Source: Pseudeuparius sepicola
Lineage: Eukaryota; Arthropoda; Insecta; Coleoptera; Anthribidae
Direction: 5' to 3'
Assembly (NCBI GenBank): GCA_963920635.1
Contig: OY987301.1
Span: forward strand, 46,909,820 to 46,973,819
Length of the DNA stretch: 64,000 nucleotides
A program made the position numbers and the translations under genes. Under the pieces are notes generated by a model that did not search any database, had not been told where the DNA came from, and saw only the letters and a list, made by a program, of their open reading frames with translations. Below, in pieces: positions 11,468 through 23,600 of this stretch; position 1 is the first letter of the stretch, and the number at the start of each line of letters is the position of its first letter.

Positions 11468-11608
11468 AACACGAACTTGTGTTAATACGTTCAATTTGAC
11501 ACAGTTTAGTGCTAAGGCACACCGAATGGTGTTAAGAAACACCGCGTGGTGTGAACAAACACGAAGCCGAGTTAGAAATATAAAAAAAATTACACCCCTA
11601 AGTGTTAA
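11468..11608. repeat. Array of dyad motifs at 20-bp spacing
   Basis: Six degenerate copies of AACAC-N6-8-GTGTTAA start at about 11468, 11498, 11518, 11538, 11558 and 11591. The clearest are AACACGAACTTGTGTTAA and AACACCGCGTGGTGTGAA. Four consecutive copies sit exactly 20 bp apart, about two helical turns. Each copy is itself a near-palindrome. This could be a protein-binding array or sub-terminal repeats of a DNA transposon. Confidence 0.6.
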
Positions 11609-11982
11609 AATTAACGAATTTGTTGTAGTGTAAATTTTACCAGATGAGGTTTGGTTAAGATATTTGGAATCCACCAATTTTCGTGTCAAATGTTCACCAA
11701 ATTTCTTTCACCACTTAGGTACACGAAGAGGATTTACACGATTTTTTTTACTGTGTATAATCACAGACAGATTTTAATTATTCAACATTGGTATAAATGA
11801 GCATATTGAAGAAACAGTTGCTTGTTAATAGTTTGCTTTTACCATGTTCTCCAGCTATTTTGACAAATTGGTATGTGGTTCGGAAACTATACATTCTAAC
11901 ATTATAATATTTATAATTGTCTGCGCTCACGTCACACTCCAAAGCACACCGTATCTCACCCACGTCCATTGTTCCTGTTTAG

Positions 11983-12176
11983 TATCCGTTACATTCAGCT
12001 ATTCGGGGTGGCCACGACGGCGCTATCCGCAACCCCCATTAGCGACGGATGGTCGGACTTGGTCATGGATCGCCCCGTATCGATTTCCCAAGAAGACGGG
12101 ACTACGGAGGATCGGGAATCGCAACAGATGGGGCCACGCCGGCCCTGGCTATGTCTCTCCCGGGTTTATTGGAAAC
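11983..12176 (+). CDS. Candidate internal exon, possibly an allatostatin-C family precursor
   Basis: A GC-rich 194-bp segment is preceded by a pyrimidine tract ending TTCCTGTTTAG and followed by GTATTA, so both splice sites are plausible. The favoured frame has GC-ending codons and runs from LFGVATTALSA, which looks like the end of a signal peptide, through an acidic stretch (SQEDGTTEDRES) and PRRPW to SRVYWK, and ends with one extra base, C. Arthropod allatostatin-C paralogues carry a mature peptide in which YWKQ or similar precedes the first Cys. An exon ending in YWK plus C would fit an intron splitting that codon. No downstream exon with the Cys-ring peptide was found in the window, and dibasic cleavage sites do not sit exactly as in known precursors. 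Alternative: unrelated host exon or chance open frame. The second open frame over the same bases has no such features. Confidence 0.35.
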
Positions 12177-13087
12177 GTATTAAGGCTGATCTAATAAGAC
12201 GTTCGGATGTGGTTTTTCTTGTTATGTATACACGTGGTGTGGGGTACAAATTCAATCGGGCTTAGTCATTTATATCGAGAAATTAAGTTCTGAAATACTC
12301 GAGTTGGAATTTTGATAAACTTGTGTTATGCAAGTTTTGTACCTACAGGTATAATAATGTGTAACAGGGATGCGATAAAGGACATTTTAATAACAAAGTG
12401 TAGGTATAGACAGTTATATTCAGAGTTACTTTATATAGAGTTCCCTGAGGTCGCTGGTTGTACCTCATTGCTTTGATAAATCATGCAGTATTTGTATCCG
12501 TAAAGTTAGAGGAAAATTTAACTAAATATATGAAACAATATTCTTTAAAAAAAAAAATGTTATCGTTTAGTTTCGATATTCTCAACATTTCCAAAATGTT
12601 TGGCCTTAACCGTCTTAATACTCAATGTTATTTAATATCTTAATTGCTTTTGGTTGCCTTTTAAAAATTATTGCTGATAAAAAAAAATCAGATTACTTTG
12701 TAAGATTTTTTGGTGCACGGCACTTTCCAAAATGAAAAATTAAACGATTATTATTGTAATTGTGAAAAAACTTATAATAATACACCTTTATCATATCTTC
12801 CACGAAATGTTTTCACTTAAGAGAAAAGAACAAAAATACTAAAAATATCAAAATATGCCGATTTTATGAAATTTTGTACCAGCAGTAACTATATATTTTA
12901 TCTATAGTCACTGGTACCAGAGAGTAATGATTAATTATTTTAGGAACTTTTTCTAATAATTTGTTTTTCACAAAAAACATTACGAAGAAACTAAGTAGAT
13001 ACATTCAAAATCTTACTTGTAACGTAATTTTAGAATATGTAGGTAAAATTAGTATCATCAGTATCGCAAAAAAAGTTACTGGACACA
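12177..13087. other. No gene; one small hairpin
   Basis: AT-rich DNA. A hairpin at 12876-12917 pairs GTACCAGCAGTAACTATA with TATAGTCACTGGTAC around a short loop. If the preceding segment is an exon, this would be intron. Confidence 0.45.
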
Positions 13088-13890
13088 CAATGTGTCTGGT
13101 TTTTCATGTTAACCCCCTGAAAATCTAAGGACGCTAGTAGAATTGAACGGGGCAATTTTTTATAGATATATGTTCCTGAAAGATCATCATTTGCGCAGTA
13201 TTGGTTTGGCATTGCCGCGAAAACCTGGCCAACTGCGATTTTTTAAAGAGGTGCATTTTCGAAAAGCTATATTAGGCATTTTTTATTTACAATCTGACAC
13301 CACAGCGTTAATCAGGACACACCAAAAGCTCCACATACCAATTTTGAACGAAAAATATACAGGGAATTCCAGTCTGCAGAGTGTCAAAATTAAGCAAAAT
13401 AGGAATTTTAAAGGTATCTGACGAGTCAACTGTGCCATGGAATTACTTCAAAACAGATGAATGGTCAACAGGGCCACTCAAAGTGTTGGAGTGTAAAGAT
13501 ATATAGGTATTTTTCTATGGACCATCTCAATGTGCTGAATTTTTATGAAACTTTATACGAGTCAAATATACTGTGTAATTATCGAGAAAATATTGTGGCA
13601 CACCAGCCACCTTAACTTACTTACCGAATGGTAGGCTTTTGTATTTTTTAAACTTGGTTCGCTTATAGGGTCTGGGGTGGTTTTGATATACTTGACCCTA
13701 TAAAGTTTCAAAAATTCAGCATTTTGAGCTGGCACAGAGAAGAACACTATATATTTTTGATTGGATCTTTGCGCATCAACACTGACATATCTATAAAAAA
13801 TTGCCCCGTTCAATTCCCCCATCCTACTTACATTTTCAATGGTGTTAACATGGAAAACCATGAAAAACACGTTGCTGTTTTGAAGGCAAG
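13088..13890. repeat. Foldback repeat region
   Basis: The arm at about 13093-13200 and the inverted arm at about 13770-13880 share a 30-bp identical core (GAATTGAACGGGGCAATTTT and onward) plus TTTTTCATG and CATGTTAAC blocks. A second inner inverted pair (GCTGAATTTTT...GAAACTTTATA) lies at about 13532-13570 and 13690-13725. The local open frames are by-products of the repeats. Confidence 0.6.
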
Positions 13891-15716
13891 TAGGCTAGTT
13901 GATTTTAATTAATTAATTTGTTCTGCTGCTATACTCGTAGGTGCGACTAATATTCATTTGTACGCAAAATAGATAGATCTAAAATGTGCACAAAGCGTCA
14001 GTGACGTCAAGCTAATGAGAACGTTTCGCGAATCCAAACATCCTACAGATTTTTTTTATTTCGCAGAGTTCATTTCGAGGCTGTTTACTCGTACCGCTTT
14101 TTTATAGAGTGTTTAAACAGAACATCCCTATTCTATGAAGCTTCCGTTTTGGTTTGAATTTTTTGAGTAGAGCAGAATTATGGTCGTCTTTAATAAGGAT
14201 AGTACATACTTTGTAAAGCGGATAAACTTCAGTTCGTTCCTGTAGCATTTTCTCTCCCATCCAAAAACACACTATCCAAATCCAACGTCTAATTATGAAA
14301 CCCCGACAAATCCCCCACTTGATACCGCTTTAAAAGCCGAAGTCAGACGTCCAGGACTATACTTGTCCCCCACCCGGGTCCGGAGGCGGAAATAAATGCC
14401 TCCTCGGGGGGAGCGTGAGGGGAAAATTAAATTTCGTTCGCTCCTCCCGGCCCCGGGGACGATGTTCACTTTCCCGCTTAATCTTGCCTTACCTTCGGCA
14501 CGCCGTTGTGTGTTTCTAAGGGGGAAATTGCTGTAGGTGTATTTAGAGTGCGTGCGAAATAAAGGGCGTCACTTTATGAGGGGTAAATGTGGAACGTGTA
14601 AAACATTTCGCTAAACTGAATGATATACGAGGTGCTGATATAAGCTTGTTTTATAAAATATATTTTTTCTACGACTACTATGAAAAATTACACAGTTTTT
14701 CTAGATGTCAAAATTGCTAATTGCCCATATAATACCCATGGGATTAATGATTATTCCCAAAAGCCTGGTTATTGTTGGTTGCCTATGCCTACCCTGCAAT
14801 GCCTATCAGCCTGTCCAAATTTTTGGAGAGAGGTGCCTACCTATAACTACCAAATGGGTTTATGCGAACTGAAAGCCTGATTGTTGCTCTCGTCACTCCT
14901 ATTTCTACAAGATATGTTATGCAGTGTTCCCCAAAAAGTCTGCATCATATTATGGGACTTTTTTAATAATATTGTAATAATATTGTGAATAACAGCCATT
15001 ATATTCGAGAATAATACTCTACTTTGTCCACGACTGTCAAATAATTTTGGCTAGAATTACCTACCAAACATATATTAATATCTTTATTTTTATATGTACC
15101 TAATTAAATTAAATGCCGAAGCTCTCCAATTTGACGTTTCATGTTTTTTTTTGTCAGTACAAAATCGTACTGCAAGTAGAAGGTATTCGAGTCTATGTTA
15201 AAGCTTGAATTTAGAAATCAGTGGTGAAACTAGTGTAGTACCTATATTATTATTATTTACTAGGTCTAAGAGAATATTTTAATGAAAATACCTATTTCTT
15301 ATTGGTATTTTTATTATTATACAGTTTTAACTTAAACTGAAATGAATAATCCAGTACTTAGGTACTTCTCTATGCAAATAGATAAGATTACAATTTAATT
15401 AATTTGTATTTTAAAGTAAGTTTTGAAAACAAACTTATTGATGTCTTTCTATAGGAATATCAAAAATACTCACTTATAGAACTTACATTTTGTACGCGAT
15501 TACCTATAGTCGACTAATCCTTGAGATATTTTGATTAATATTAACGCTTTTGGGAGTAAAAAAATCAAACGATATGCGGCAGACTTTTTGGCGGACTATC
15601 AGGGTTTTCGATAAAAATGGAAAACAACCTCATTTTGTGCAAACAAATATATTTTTTAAATTTTTGTCAAAAGATTATTTAAAGATTGCTTAACACAAAA
15701 CAAGGAAGCATTTTCT
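13891..15716. other. No gene recognised; GC-rich patch
   Basis: Mostly AT-rich. About 14335-14480 is GC-rich (CACCCGGGTCCGGAGGCGG near 14373) with no convincing exon. The 66-codon frame at 14680-14880 has no recognisable domain. Confidence 0.35.
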
Positions 15717-16004
15717 GAAATCCATCTGCCTGTTTTACACGGTCCTCCTCGAAACAATAAAAAATTCAGGATGTTTATCTGGCGAAGTTTACGGCCTTGG
15801 GATTAATAAAAGAAGGCCCAATATAATACATAGATTATGTCTGCACTGCCGCACGGCTCACCGATTCTGAGGTGGCCTGGTTTCCAGGTCGCTGCAATAT
15901 TTTCCCAGGAAAATGGCGAGAATTTAATAAAACATGTCGCGCCTCTGCTCGGAAACGGATGACTTGAGGTAATTGTAAGTTAGAGCCACTAGAACAAACA
16001 AGTT
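15717..16004 (+). repeat. Diverged duplicate, copy 1 of a 0.29-kb non-coding segment
   Basis: Matches 48862-49144 in the same orientation, 33 kb away. Shared blocks in order: CTCCTCGAAACAATAAAA, TTCAGGATGTTTAT, GGGATTAATAAA, GGCCCAATA, ACCGATTCTGAGG, GCTGCAATATTT, AATTTAATAAAACATGT, CCACTAGAACAAACAA. Divergence is substantial, so it is old. No frame is conserved between copies. Confidence 0.7.
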
Positions 16005-16539
16005 TTTACTGCTTGCGTAGCTCTTAAAATCAATCTGTTAAAGAGGTCAACGCTGGTTATGTGTGATGCAGCAAAAATTGACCACAGCAAATAGACATTC
16101 TTTCGGGTACAGCTTCCTTATTTTTCATTTGATTTCAAAACATCTTTAGCATCGTTCTGCTAAATGATGTCAGAACCTAATAGACCTGTCGCCCCATTCA
16201 CAAAATCCCCTTTGTTTTGTCTCCAAGATTACAAACATATCCATACTGCTCTAAATACAAAAGGAGAACGTCAACCATGTATAGTCATTGCCCTTTCCTG
16301 GTGATGTGCCTCTGGAACCACTCTTGGATATCGCGTGTCTTTTCTTAATTAACTATATTTTTGAGGGCGCCGGAAGCATCGAAACCTCACCTGAACTGAA
16401 CACTCGAGGGAAGCCGAAATAACTTGGCTACGGCTCAGTTTCAACCGTTAAGTAGGTACATGTAAACACGCGCCGGAGGAAAGTTAACTGAAATTGGTTG
16501 CTTTCGATTTCATATTATACGTTCTACCATGGATATTTA
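16005..16539. other. No gene recognised
   Basis: Unique-looking DNA without motif or repeat match inside the window. Confidence 0.4.
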
Positions 16540-17320
16540 TTTATTTTTAATTAATACATTACATAACCCTACAGCCGAAGCCATTTACAGGGTAGGAATA
16601 CATGAATATGATATACAACAAATATACAATAAATAGACGCGAGATCCTAAAAGGCTCACAACGCATGAGAAAAGAAAGTTAAACAAGGTTTATGAGTTCA
16701 TTTCAGCGCAGTTTTAAAGTAGGAAACAATCTCATTCTTACAGCAACTAAAAATGTTCAACTGTGTATCGACATCATTACAAGTGTTGCAAAGAAAATTC
16801 AATGGGGAATATTTGAGTGAATCAATACGTGATCGCCGAGGGTAAAAGGTCAAGCTCGTTCTAGCTTCAACTAGGGGCACCGAGAAATTGAGTTTCACCA
16901 GTAACTCAAGAAAATCAATCACGCTGTTGAACATACTGTAGAGAAACACCAGCGCGTAATAACCGAGGCGCCTACTATGCAGACTATGGAAAAAGTGGGG
17001 CGTAAGAAGTTCTTTGTGGGGTACACTCACAACCGGATAGACATTGTCCAGTTTATAGGACATATACTTTAAAAATTTACTTCGAACAGACTCTAGCATG
17101 TAAGTATGAGTATACGAATGTGCGGACACCAAACTAACGACCCATATTTCAGCTTCGATGTGTTGACATTTTTTAGAATTTCTAACGACAAATCCATAAG
17201 CCTTCAGTGCTGAAGATACTGTATGCTCAATGTGTTGTGGAAATGAGAGCTTGGGGTCAAAAACCATGCCGTGGTCAGTAATTGTGTTTGGACGATTAAG
17301 CATAGACAAATTAAGCATAG
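16540..17320 (-). pseudogene. Jockey-type LINE fragment, C-terminal RT region
   Basis: A minus-strand frame (16698-17390) carries the region downstream of the RT catalytic box: NTITDHGMVFDPKLSFPQHIEH (the DLGVxFDxxLxFxxHI block), FLKYMSYK and an HSLHSRRLGYYALVFLY stretch. It also has a C-terminal CNTCNDVDTQ segment. All catalytic motifs are absent, so it is 5' truncated near 17300. There the sequence changes to ATTAAGCATAGACA, present twice, and then to a CAGGGCCGTG terminus of another element. The 3' UTR runs to a short AT-rich tail near 16540. It is a degraded copy of a Jockey-superfamily LINE. Confidence 0.65.
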
Positions 17321-18818
17321 ACAGCAGGGCCGTGTTAAGGTAAAAATTTGCCCGGGGCAAAGTTCTTTTTTGGCGCCCCCCCCAAATCAAAATTATATTA
17401 ACTAAATTAAATAAAATATGTATACTAAAATCTCTCTTTAACTGTATACCAGAAATGACATTTCTTAATTTGGTAATACAAGGTTGGCATAATTGTTTTG
17501 GGTGCCTCCAGGGGCGTATTTAGCATGGCTGGCAGAAATGTCAGTTCTTGTGACAGAGGCCTAACCTTAACCTCGATATTATATGGTTCTAACCTAACTT
17601 CGAACACAGAAACTATAATTATTATAGCCTTTTTCTGTGCTTCAAAGAAAAGAGTTTACTCTTAATTTCTATCTACTCAAATTTAGAATTCGTGCGCGTC
17701 AAACGTAAATTCTGTTGATGACGGTCCTTTCCTCTGTTTCCTATCAATAATATCAATATGGCCGCCGCTTACGGAATTCTAGGGACATTAAATATTTACC
17801 TTTCACAATCTAGTGTACAGTTAAAGAGCGATTTTAGTTACATATTTTTCATTTATACTTCACAAGAGCAAATAACTTTTAATTTTTACATTTTATTTTG
17901 CACCAGAAAGCAGAACCTCATATCGGAAAGAACATTTTTACAATTTACAAGATAAGAAAATTTGCCACAATAGAAACGACCAGGTTGATACTTTTTTCTA
18001 AACACAGTGTGTGATTGTTTAGTTTTAGTATACGTACGTTTTAGTACGTTAAGTCACGTTGTAGCATGATACAATCATTAACATTTGATACGTTTAAGAA
18101 CAGTTTTAAGATATCAGCATATACAGGGTGTCCAACTTTAAAACTGTACAAATCCGTAAAATCTTTATTTTTCGAGATAGTCGCATAAACTTTTTTTTGT
18201 TTGAAAGGCCTTCAAAAACAGCTTCTTCTTTTATTGCTTTTCAGTTTTCAACATTGCTCTCTAGATGATCTTCTTTTAACTAAAAAATACTTTGGAATAA
18301 AGTTTTAGAAAGTTCGTCCCTGCGCGTTCATTACCCTCCTAGCGAACTCCCGCACTTTTACCTAAGTGCCCCTTAATATCCGCTTTGTTCCGTACAGATA
18401 ACGCGGACGGCCATTATTTACTCCCGGAATTGCCCCCGAAACGGCCCAAAATAAATAAACCGTCCAAATCCCGTATGAAAGCCGAACCGATGGCTGGGGA
18501 GTCCAAAAATCCAGCGCCCGAACAAATTATGCCCATTTGGAGGCCCCCTGGAAAGGATTAATTTTAGAACGGGGCCTTTAGGGATCTCTGGAAAAACCGC
18601 AAACTTAGTTACAATTCCACCCGTTCATCCCTAGTCATCCCTTTCCGGCTAACCGAACTGTTTTGCGAGTTGGAGGTGCGTGTTTCGTATTTCGGTTTTG
18701 CCCGCTGGAATAACTATATATATACAATTTAATTCCGATATGAATTTTTTTTAGACCTTTATTTTATAATTTTAATAATTTTACAAACTATTTTTACTTA
18801 AACTATCTCACTTGCTTA
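17321..18818. other. Transposon ends and GC-rich patch, no gene
   Basis: CAGGGCCGTGTTAAGG at about 17323 and CAGGGGCGTATTTAGC at about 17512 resemble the hAT-like terminus seen at 49259, so pieces of such elements are likely. TATACAGGGTGTCC at about 18122 is another terminus type. About 18350-18690 is GC-rich without a supported exon. The 65-codon frame at 17758-17955 is unrecognised. Confidence 0.4.
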
Positions 18819-19721
18819 TATACAGTGTGGATAGAAATTGTGGAATATTGTTTATATTTCTTAAAATATTCCTCATATCAAAAACATGTTTTAATAAAAG
18901 TGTTAGGGGAAATTATTTCCCGTTTAGTGATATCAAGCAATCTTTCGTAGCACAAAAAATGTGGTTGCCATGGTAACCGATTTAATTTTTTTAAATGGCA
19001 CCATATATTTTTTTGTTGAAAATTGATACATTGGAACTTTCTGCGAATACGATACAATACAATTTTAATGGGGTCGCATAAGAAAAAAATACAAAAAATA
19101 AGTTTTCTATTATGCTATTGACAATGTTTATCAAAATAATTATTAACATCAAGTTAGCCATGCCAAAATCAGAACAATGCGAAACTGTCACTAGCTGTGT
19201 ACTTAAGTAATTTTCTGTGTACTTAAGTACTTAGTATGTTAACCTGTATTCTTTCCGTTTCACTTAATTCAAGCTAAATTATAACTTACTAAGTATACAG
19301 AAAATTGAGTAAAAAGTACGTTTATTGTAACAATGCACACAATTACATGCAACTGACAGCTAGTGACAGTTTCCCATTGTTCTGATTTTGGCATGGCTAA
19401 CTTGATGTTAATAATTATTTTGATAAACATTGTCGATAGCATAATAGGTATTTTTTTTCTTATGCGACCCCATTAAAATTGTATTGTATTGTATTCAGAA
19501 AGTTCAAATGTATCAATTTTCACCAAAAAACGTATATGGTGCCATTTAAAAAAATCAAGTCGGTTACCATGGCAACCACATTTTTTGTGCAACAACAGAT
19601 GGCTTGATATCACTAAACGGGAAATAATTTCCCCTAACACTTTGATTAAAACAAGTTTTGCATATGAGGAATATTTTAAGAAATATAAGCAATATTCCAC
19701 AATTTCTATCCATGCTGTATA
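18819..19721. mobile_element. Foldback miniature element with about 370-bp arms
   Basis: The left arm 18819-19198 and inverted right arm 19356-19721 are nearly identical, including GGTTGCCATGGTAACCGA, CATGCCAAAATCAGAACAATG and AACTGTCACTAGCTGT. Ends are TATACAGTGTGGATAG and its partner CTATCCATGCTGTATA, consistent with TA target sites. The loop is about 157 bp. The small open frames in both arms are mirror images of one another and not genes. Confidence 0.85.
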
Positions 19722-20689
19722 GTTATCACAGACAGGTTCAATCTAAATTTATTTAAAAGTAGGAAATATCCTTTGAAAAAGTTGTCCCTTTCAGATTTTT
19801 TCAAGTCTGTCCTGTGTTAGCATCTGAATGAACTTGCTACCTTTACATTCCACAACCAAACATCTTGTTTTTTTTCTCGATTTTTAACATTTAACATTAT
19901 TGTCAGTGTCAATCTTATTTCAAGACACCAGTGTTTAAAGTAATTTTTGAGCACTTTTTAAGGTGCTTTTAACTCTTAAAATTACATTTTGACACTAAAA
20001 ATAATATTTAAAAAAATGTTTTTAATAACACGTGTGTAGAAAAATAATATTTTACTTGTTACAAAATAATAAAAGCATTCGTATTTCGTATTTCTGCTGT
20101 CATGTCCAGACTTTCTGCCAAGCTATTTTCAAGAACTTATCTATATATAAACTTTCCATGGATCTTTATCTACGAATATTGTATAAGCTTTTATTATTCA
20201 AGAATTAATTATATATAATTTAGAGATTATTAATAAATGATGTTTAGTGGCATGTCAGGTAAAGGATATCGATTCATCGGCTAGCTGTTATTTATTCCAA
20301 TTGATATTAGTACTTCTGAGATGTAGGAGACTTCGGCGTCTTTTACAGCTACTAGAAGGGGGTTAGAGCGGCACCGTCGCAATGACAATGCCCGGCAGCT
20401 GAAAGCGATGAGTCATCCAAGGAAGGTGGGCCTAAGGCGCCAAATTCAAATTTCAAGATGTCAACTTGATAAATTTGGTAAAAAACCCTTTAAAATGATT
20501 GTTTAGATACAGCGAGCACGTAAAGGTTGGAAAAAATGTTGTACTGTTCGATTAAAAATCAAGCCTGCTTAAAAATGGCAATACAATGTAGGTACAGTCG
20601 TCTAATAAAGAAATGTACAAACAGTTAATAATTTATGTTAAATTTAAAATGTATGAAAATGTTTTAATGTAATATATTATAATTATTAT
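19722..20689. other. No gene recognised
   Basis: AT-rich DNA. A block at about 20513-20560 (GAGCACGTAAAGGTTGG) recurs inverted near 28080-28145, on the far side of the LINE pair. Confidence 0.4.
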
Positions 20690-23600
20690 CTCGACTTAGC
20701 CAAAAGGCATTCGCACTCCCTCTACGGGGAACTTTCACTCAGATCCCGGGTACCCCGGATACCAAAGGATCTGGCTCGGACGAGACCCTTGCCATGTTAT
20801 CGGGCCCTAGGTGACACCGATGTTGTTGGATGATCCTGCATTCCCCATGAATTTCCTGACGGTTCGGGCTGTCGCAAGTAGTACCGCTTTCTGCATGGAC
20901 CTGTAAAGACTATCAGTTAGACCCAGCTCCTTGATGTTTCTCAGCAAACTTTTTGGTATAACACCAGTTGTTGACATGATGATTGGAATCGTCTGGACGT
21001 TCTCCATTTCCCATTGCCTTCTAATTCGTTCTTCTAAATCTCTGTACTTCGCGATCTTCTCGACTTGCTTCACACGCAGGTTGTTGTTGTTCGGGATGGC
21101 CACATCAATCAGAGTTGTCTGCCTAGAAATTTTATCAACTATTATAAGGTCCGGTCTGTTATGGGCAACTCGTTGATCTGTCAGAACTGTACGATCCCAG
21201 TACATCTTGTAGTTGCTGTTCTCAAGAACAGGCTCAGGTGTGTAGTTGTAATATGGGACCCTCTCTGCCTGCACAAGCAGCAGCTTTTCCGCCAGTTCCT
21301 GGTGCAAGATCTTGGCAACCGAATCGTGTCGTTCCTTATATTCCGTTGATGCGAACATCTGACATCCTCCTGGTATGTGCTGGATTGTTTCTGAAGTTGG
21401 GCACCCGTATCTGCATCTGTCATCCACTACCGATGCATCTCCTACAATGAATTTTAGGTAGTTGCGAGTTGGTATAACCTGATCTTGTATGGCCAGTAGG
21501 AAGCCTTCCGTCTCGGGGAACATTCGTCCCGAGGTCAGCCAATAGTTCGACGCTAACTTGTCGACATGTTCCTGGTTAACCTCGTTAGGATGCCTCCCGT
21601 GCAGCGGCTTCCCCAACCACCTCTGTAGTTTATCGTTGTCGGTTCGGTGGTGATTTTGATGCTCGTGTTCCGTCAGACGTAGCGGTGTTGAGACGTCTGC
21701 TCCGCATATAGCCCTATGTAGTGTGGAGCTGTTGGCCTGCCTGTAGAAATAATTACGCAGCTTTAATATTTGTTGGTCCAATTGCTTGCTGAGATCTGCC
21801 AATCCTCTTCCTCCTAGTTGACGTGGCAGAGTTGTTCTTTCTACGGCGCTACGGGGATGATGTTTATGAGCTTTTGTCAGTAGTGTCCTAACTTTTCGTT
21901 GCAGGTTGTTGATGTCCGTGTTGGTCCAATTCACTATTCCGAACGAATAGCTGAGTACAGAGCACGCATACGTGTTCAGGGCCTTAAACAAATTCCTGCT
22001 GTTAAGATCAGTTCGCACTACTTGTCTTACTCTCTTGATGAATTCATTCGTTAAATCAGTCTTCATTGTTCGATGGTCTATCCTTTGAGCTTGTTTCATC
22101 CCGAGATACTTGTATGTATCTCCCTTGCTCATTGCTTCGATTTCCTGGCCGTCCTGCATCTCGTGTGCGCTTTGTTCGAGCTTTCCCCGGATGATATTAA
22201 GGGTGCGGCACTTGTCCAGTCCAAACAGCATTCCGATGTCCCTGGAGAACTCCTCTACAATTTTAAGCATTTGCGTTAGTTGGTTTTTGGTTGCTGCGAT
22301 CAGTTTTAAATCATCCATATATAATAGGCGATTCAACTTGATCGCTTCTGCGTTGTTGCTTTTGATAGCGAAGCCATATTTTGTAGAGTTCAACCGATGT
22401 GATAGAGGGTTCATCGCCATGCAGAACCACAGTGGACTGAGTGAATCTCCTTGGAAAATCCCTCTTCGGATGTTGATTGTGTCGGTCTCGATGTTACTGT
22501 CTGCGGTTCTGAGTTGTATCTTAGTGCGCCAGGTTGTCATAACGTGTTCTAAAAAGGAAACTGTAGTCTATTTTATACAGCTTTAAGATACCTGTGAGCC
22601 AGTCGTGAGGTACGGAATCAAATGCTTTTTTGTAGTCCACATAAGCCATGTGGAGGTTTCGTTGCTTGGAATGAGCCTGGTTGCAGATGACAGAGTCTAT
22701 GATGAGTTGCTCTTTGCATCCCATTGCGCCCTTCGAGCAGCCCTTCTGCTGCATTGCAATGATGTTGTTCCGCTCGCAGTGAGCATATATTCGCTGCGTA
22801 AGGCAAGATGTGATTATCTTGTACAGCGTAGGCAAGCAGGTTATTGGGCGGTACTTGGCAGGGTTATCCGTATTCCGCTGGTCTTTTGGTAACAGGTAGG
22901 TTGCACCCTGTGTAAGAAACAATGGCATTTTCAGAGGATCGAGCAAGACTTCATTAATTAAGGTAGTTATCTGTTCATGCGTGCACCACAACTTCTTAAT
23001 CCAATAATTTTGGAGATGATCTGGACCTGGTGCCTTCCAGTTGTGGGAATTCTTGATGACATCGGAGACCTCAGCGGTTGTGAATTGCTCGTGTTGCATC
23101 TGGCTATAGTTCCGGCCCATCTCGCGTTCTTCGCTGATCCAACTTGCACTGACATTGTATGGACCTGGTGTGGCAAGTTGATTTCTCCAGAAACCGTCGA
23201 CCTGTTCTCTGCTAGGGTAACTCGCATTTGTGGCATCGGCGCTAAAATTAAAAGCACGGTAGAAACCCTTTTCTGATCGTTCAAAGAGTTTGTTGTCTCG
23301 TTTCCTGTTGTTACTAGCCTTGTATCTCCTCAGACGCCCTGCGAAAACAGAAAGTTTTTGTTTTAATGTGTCAAGACATTGTTGAGCAGTGATATTCGCG
23401 GGGTCATGCCGAGAATGCATTTGGGTGCGGCTCATTATTGCCTGCACCGCCCTCTGGATCCTTCTAGTTCTAACTCCTCTGATATATTCCGTCACTTGTC
23501 CTATGTCTTTACGGAGACTCTCGATCTTCCGATTTAGTCGCATTTCCCATTGAGCCATTCGTGGTTCTGGTCTTGCACGATTCAACTCTTGGGCCGTTCG

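Noticed and set aside
11468..11608. Dyad array as a CRISPR-like or satellite repeat
   Set aside because: Units are short, degenerate and palindromic with no constant spacers; a binding-site array fits better.
11844..12194. 116-codon frame overlapping the candidate exon
   Set aside because: Arg/Pro/Trp-rich composition typical of the wrong frame of a GC-rich exon; the other frame is more protein-like.
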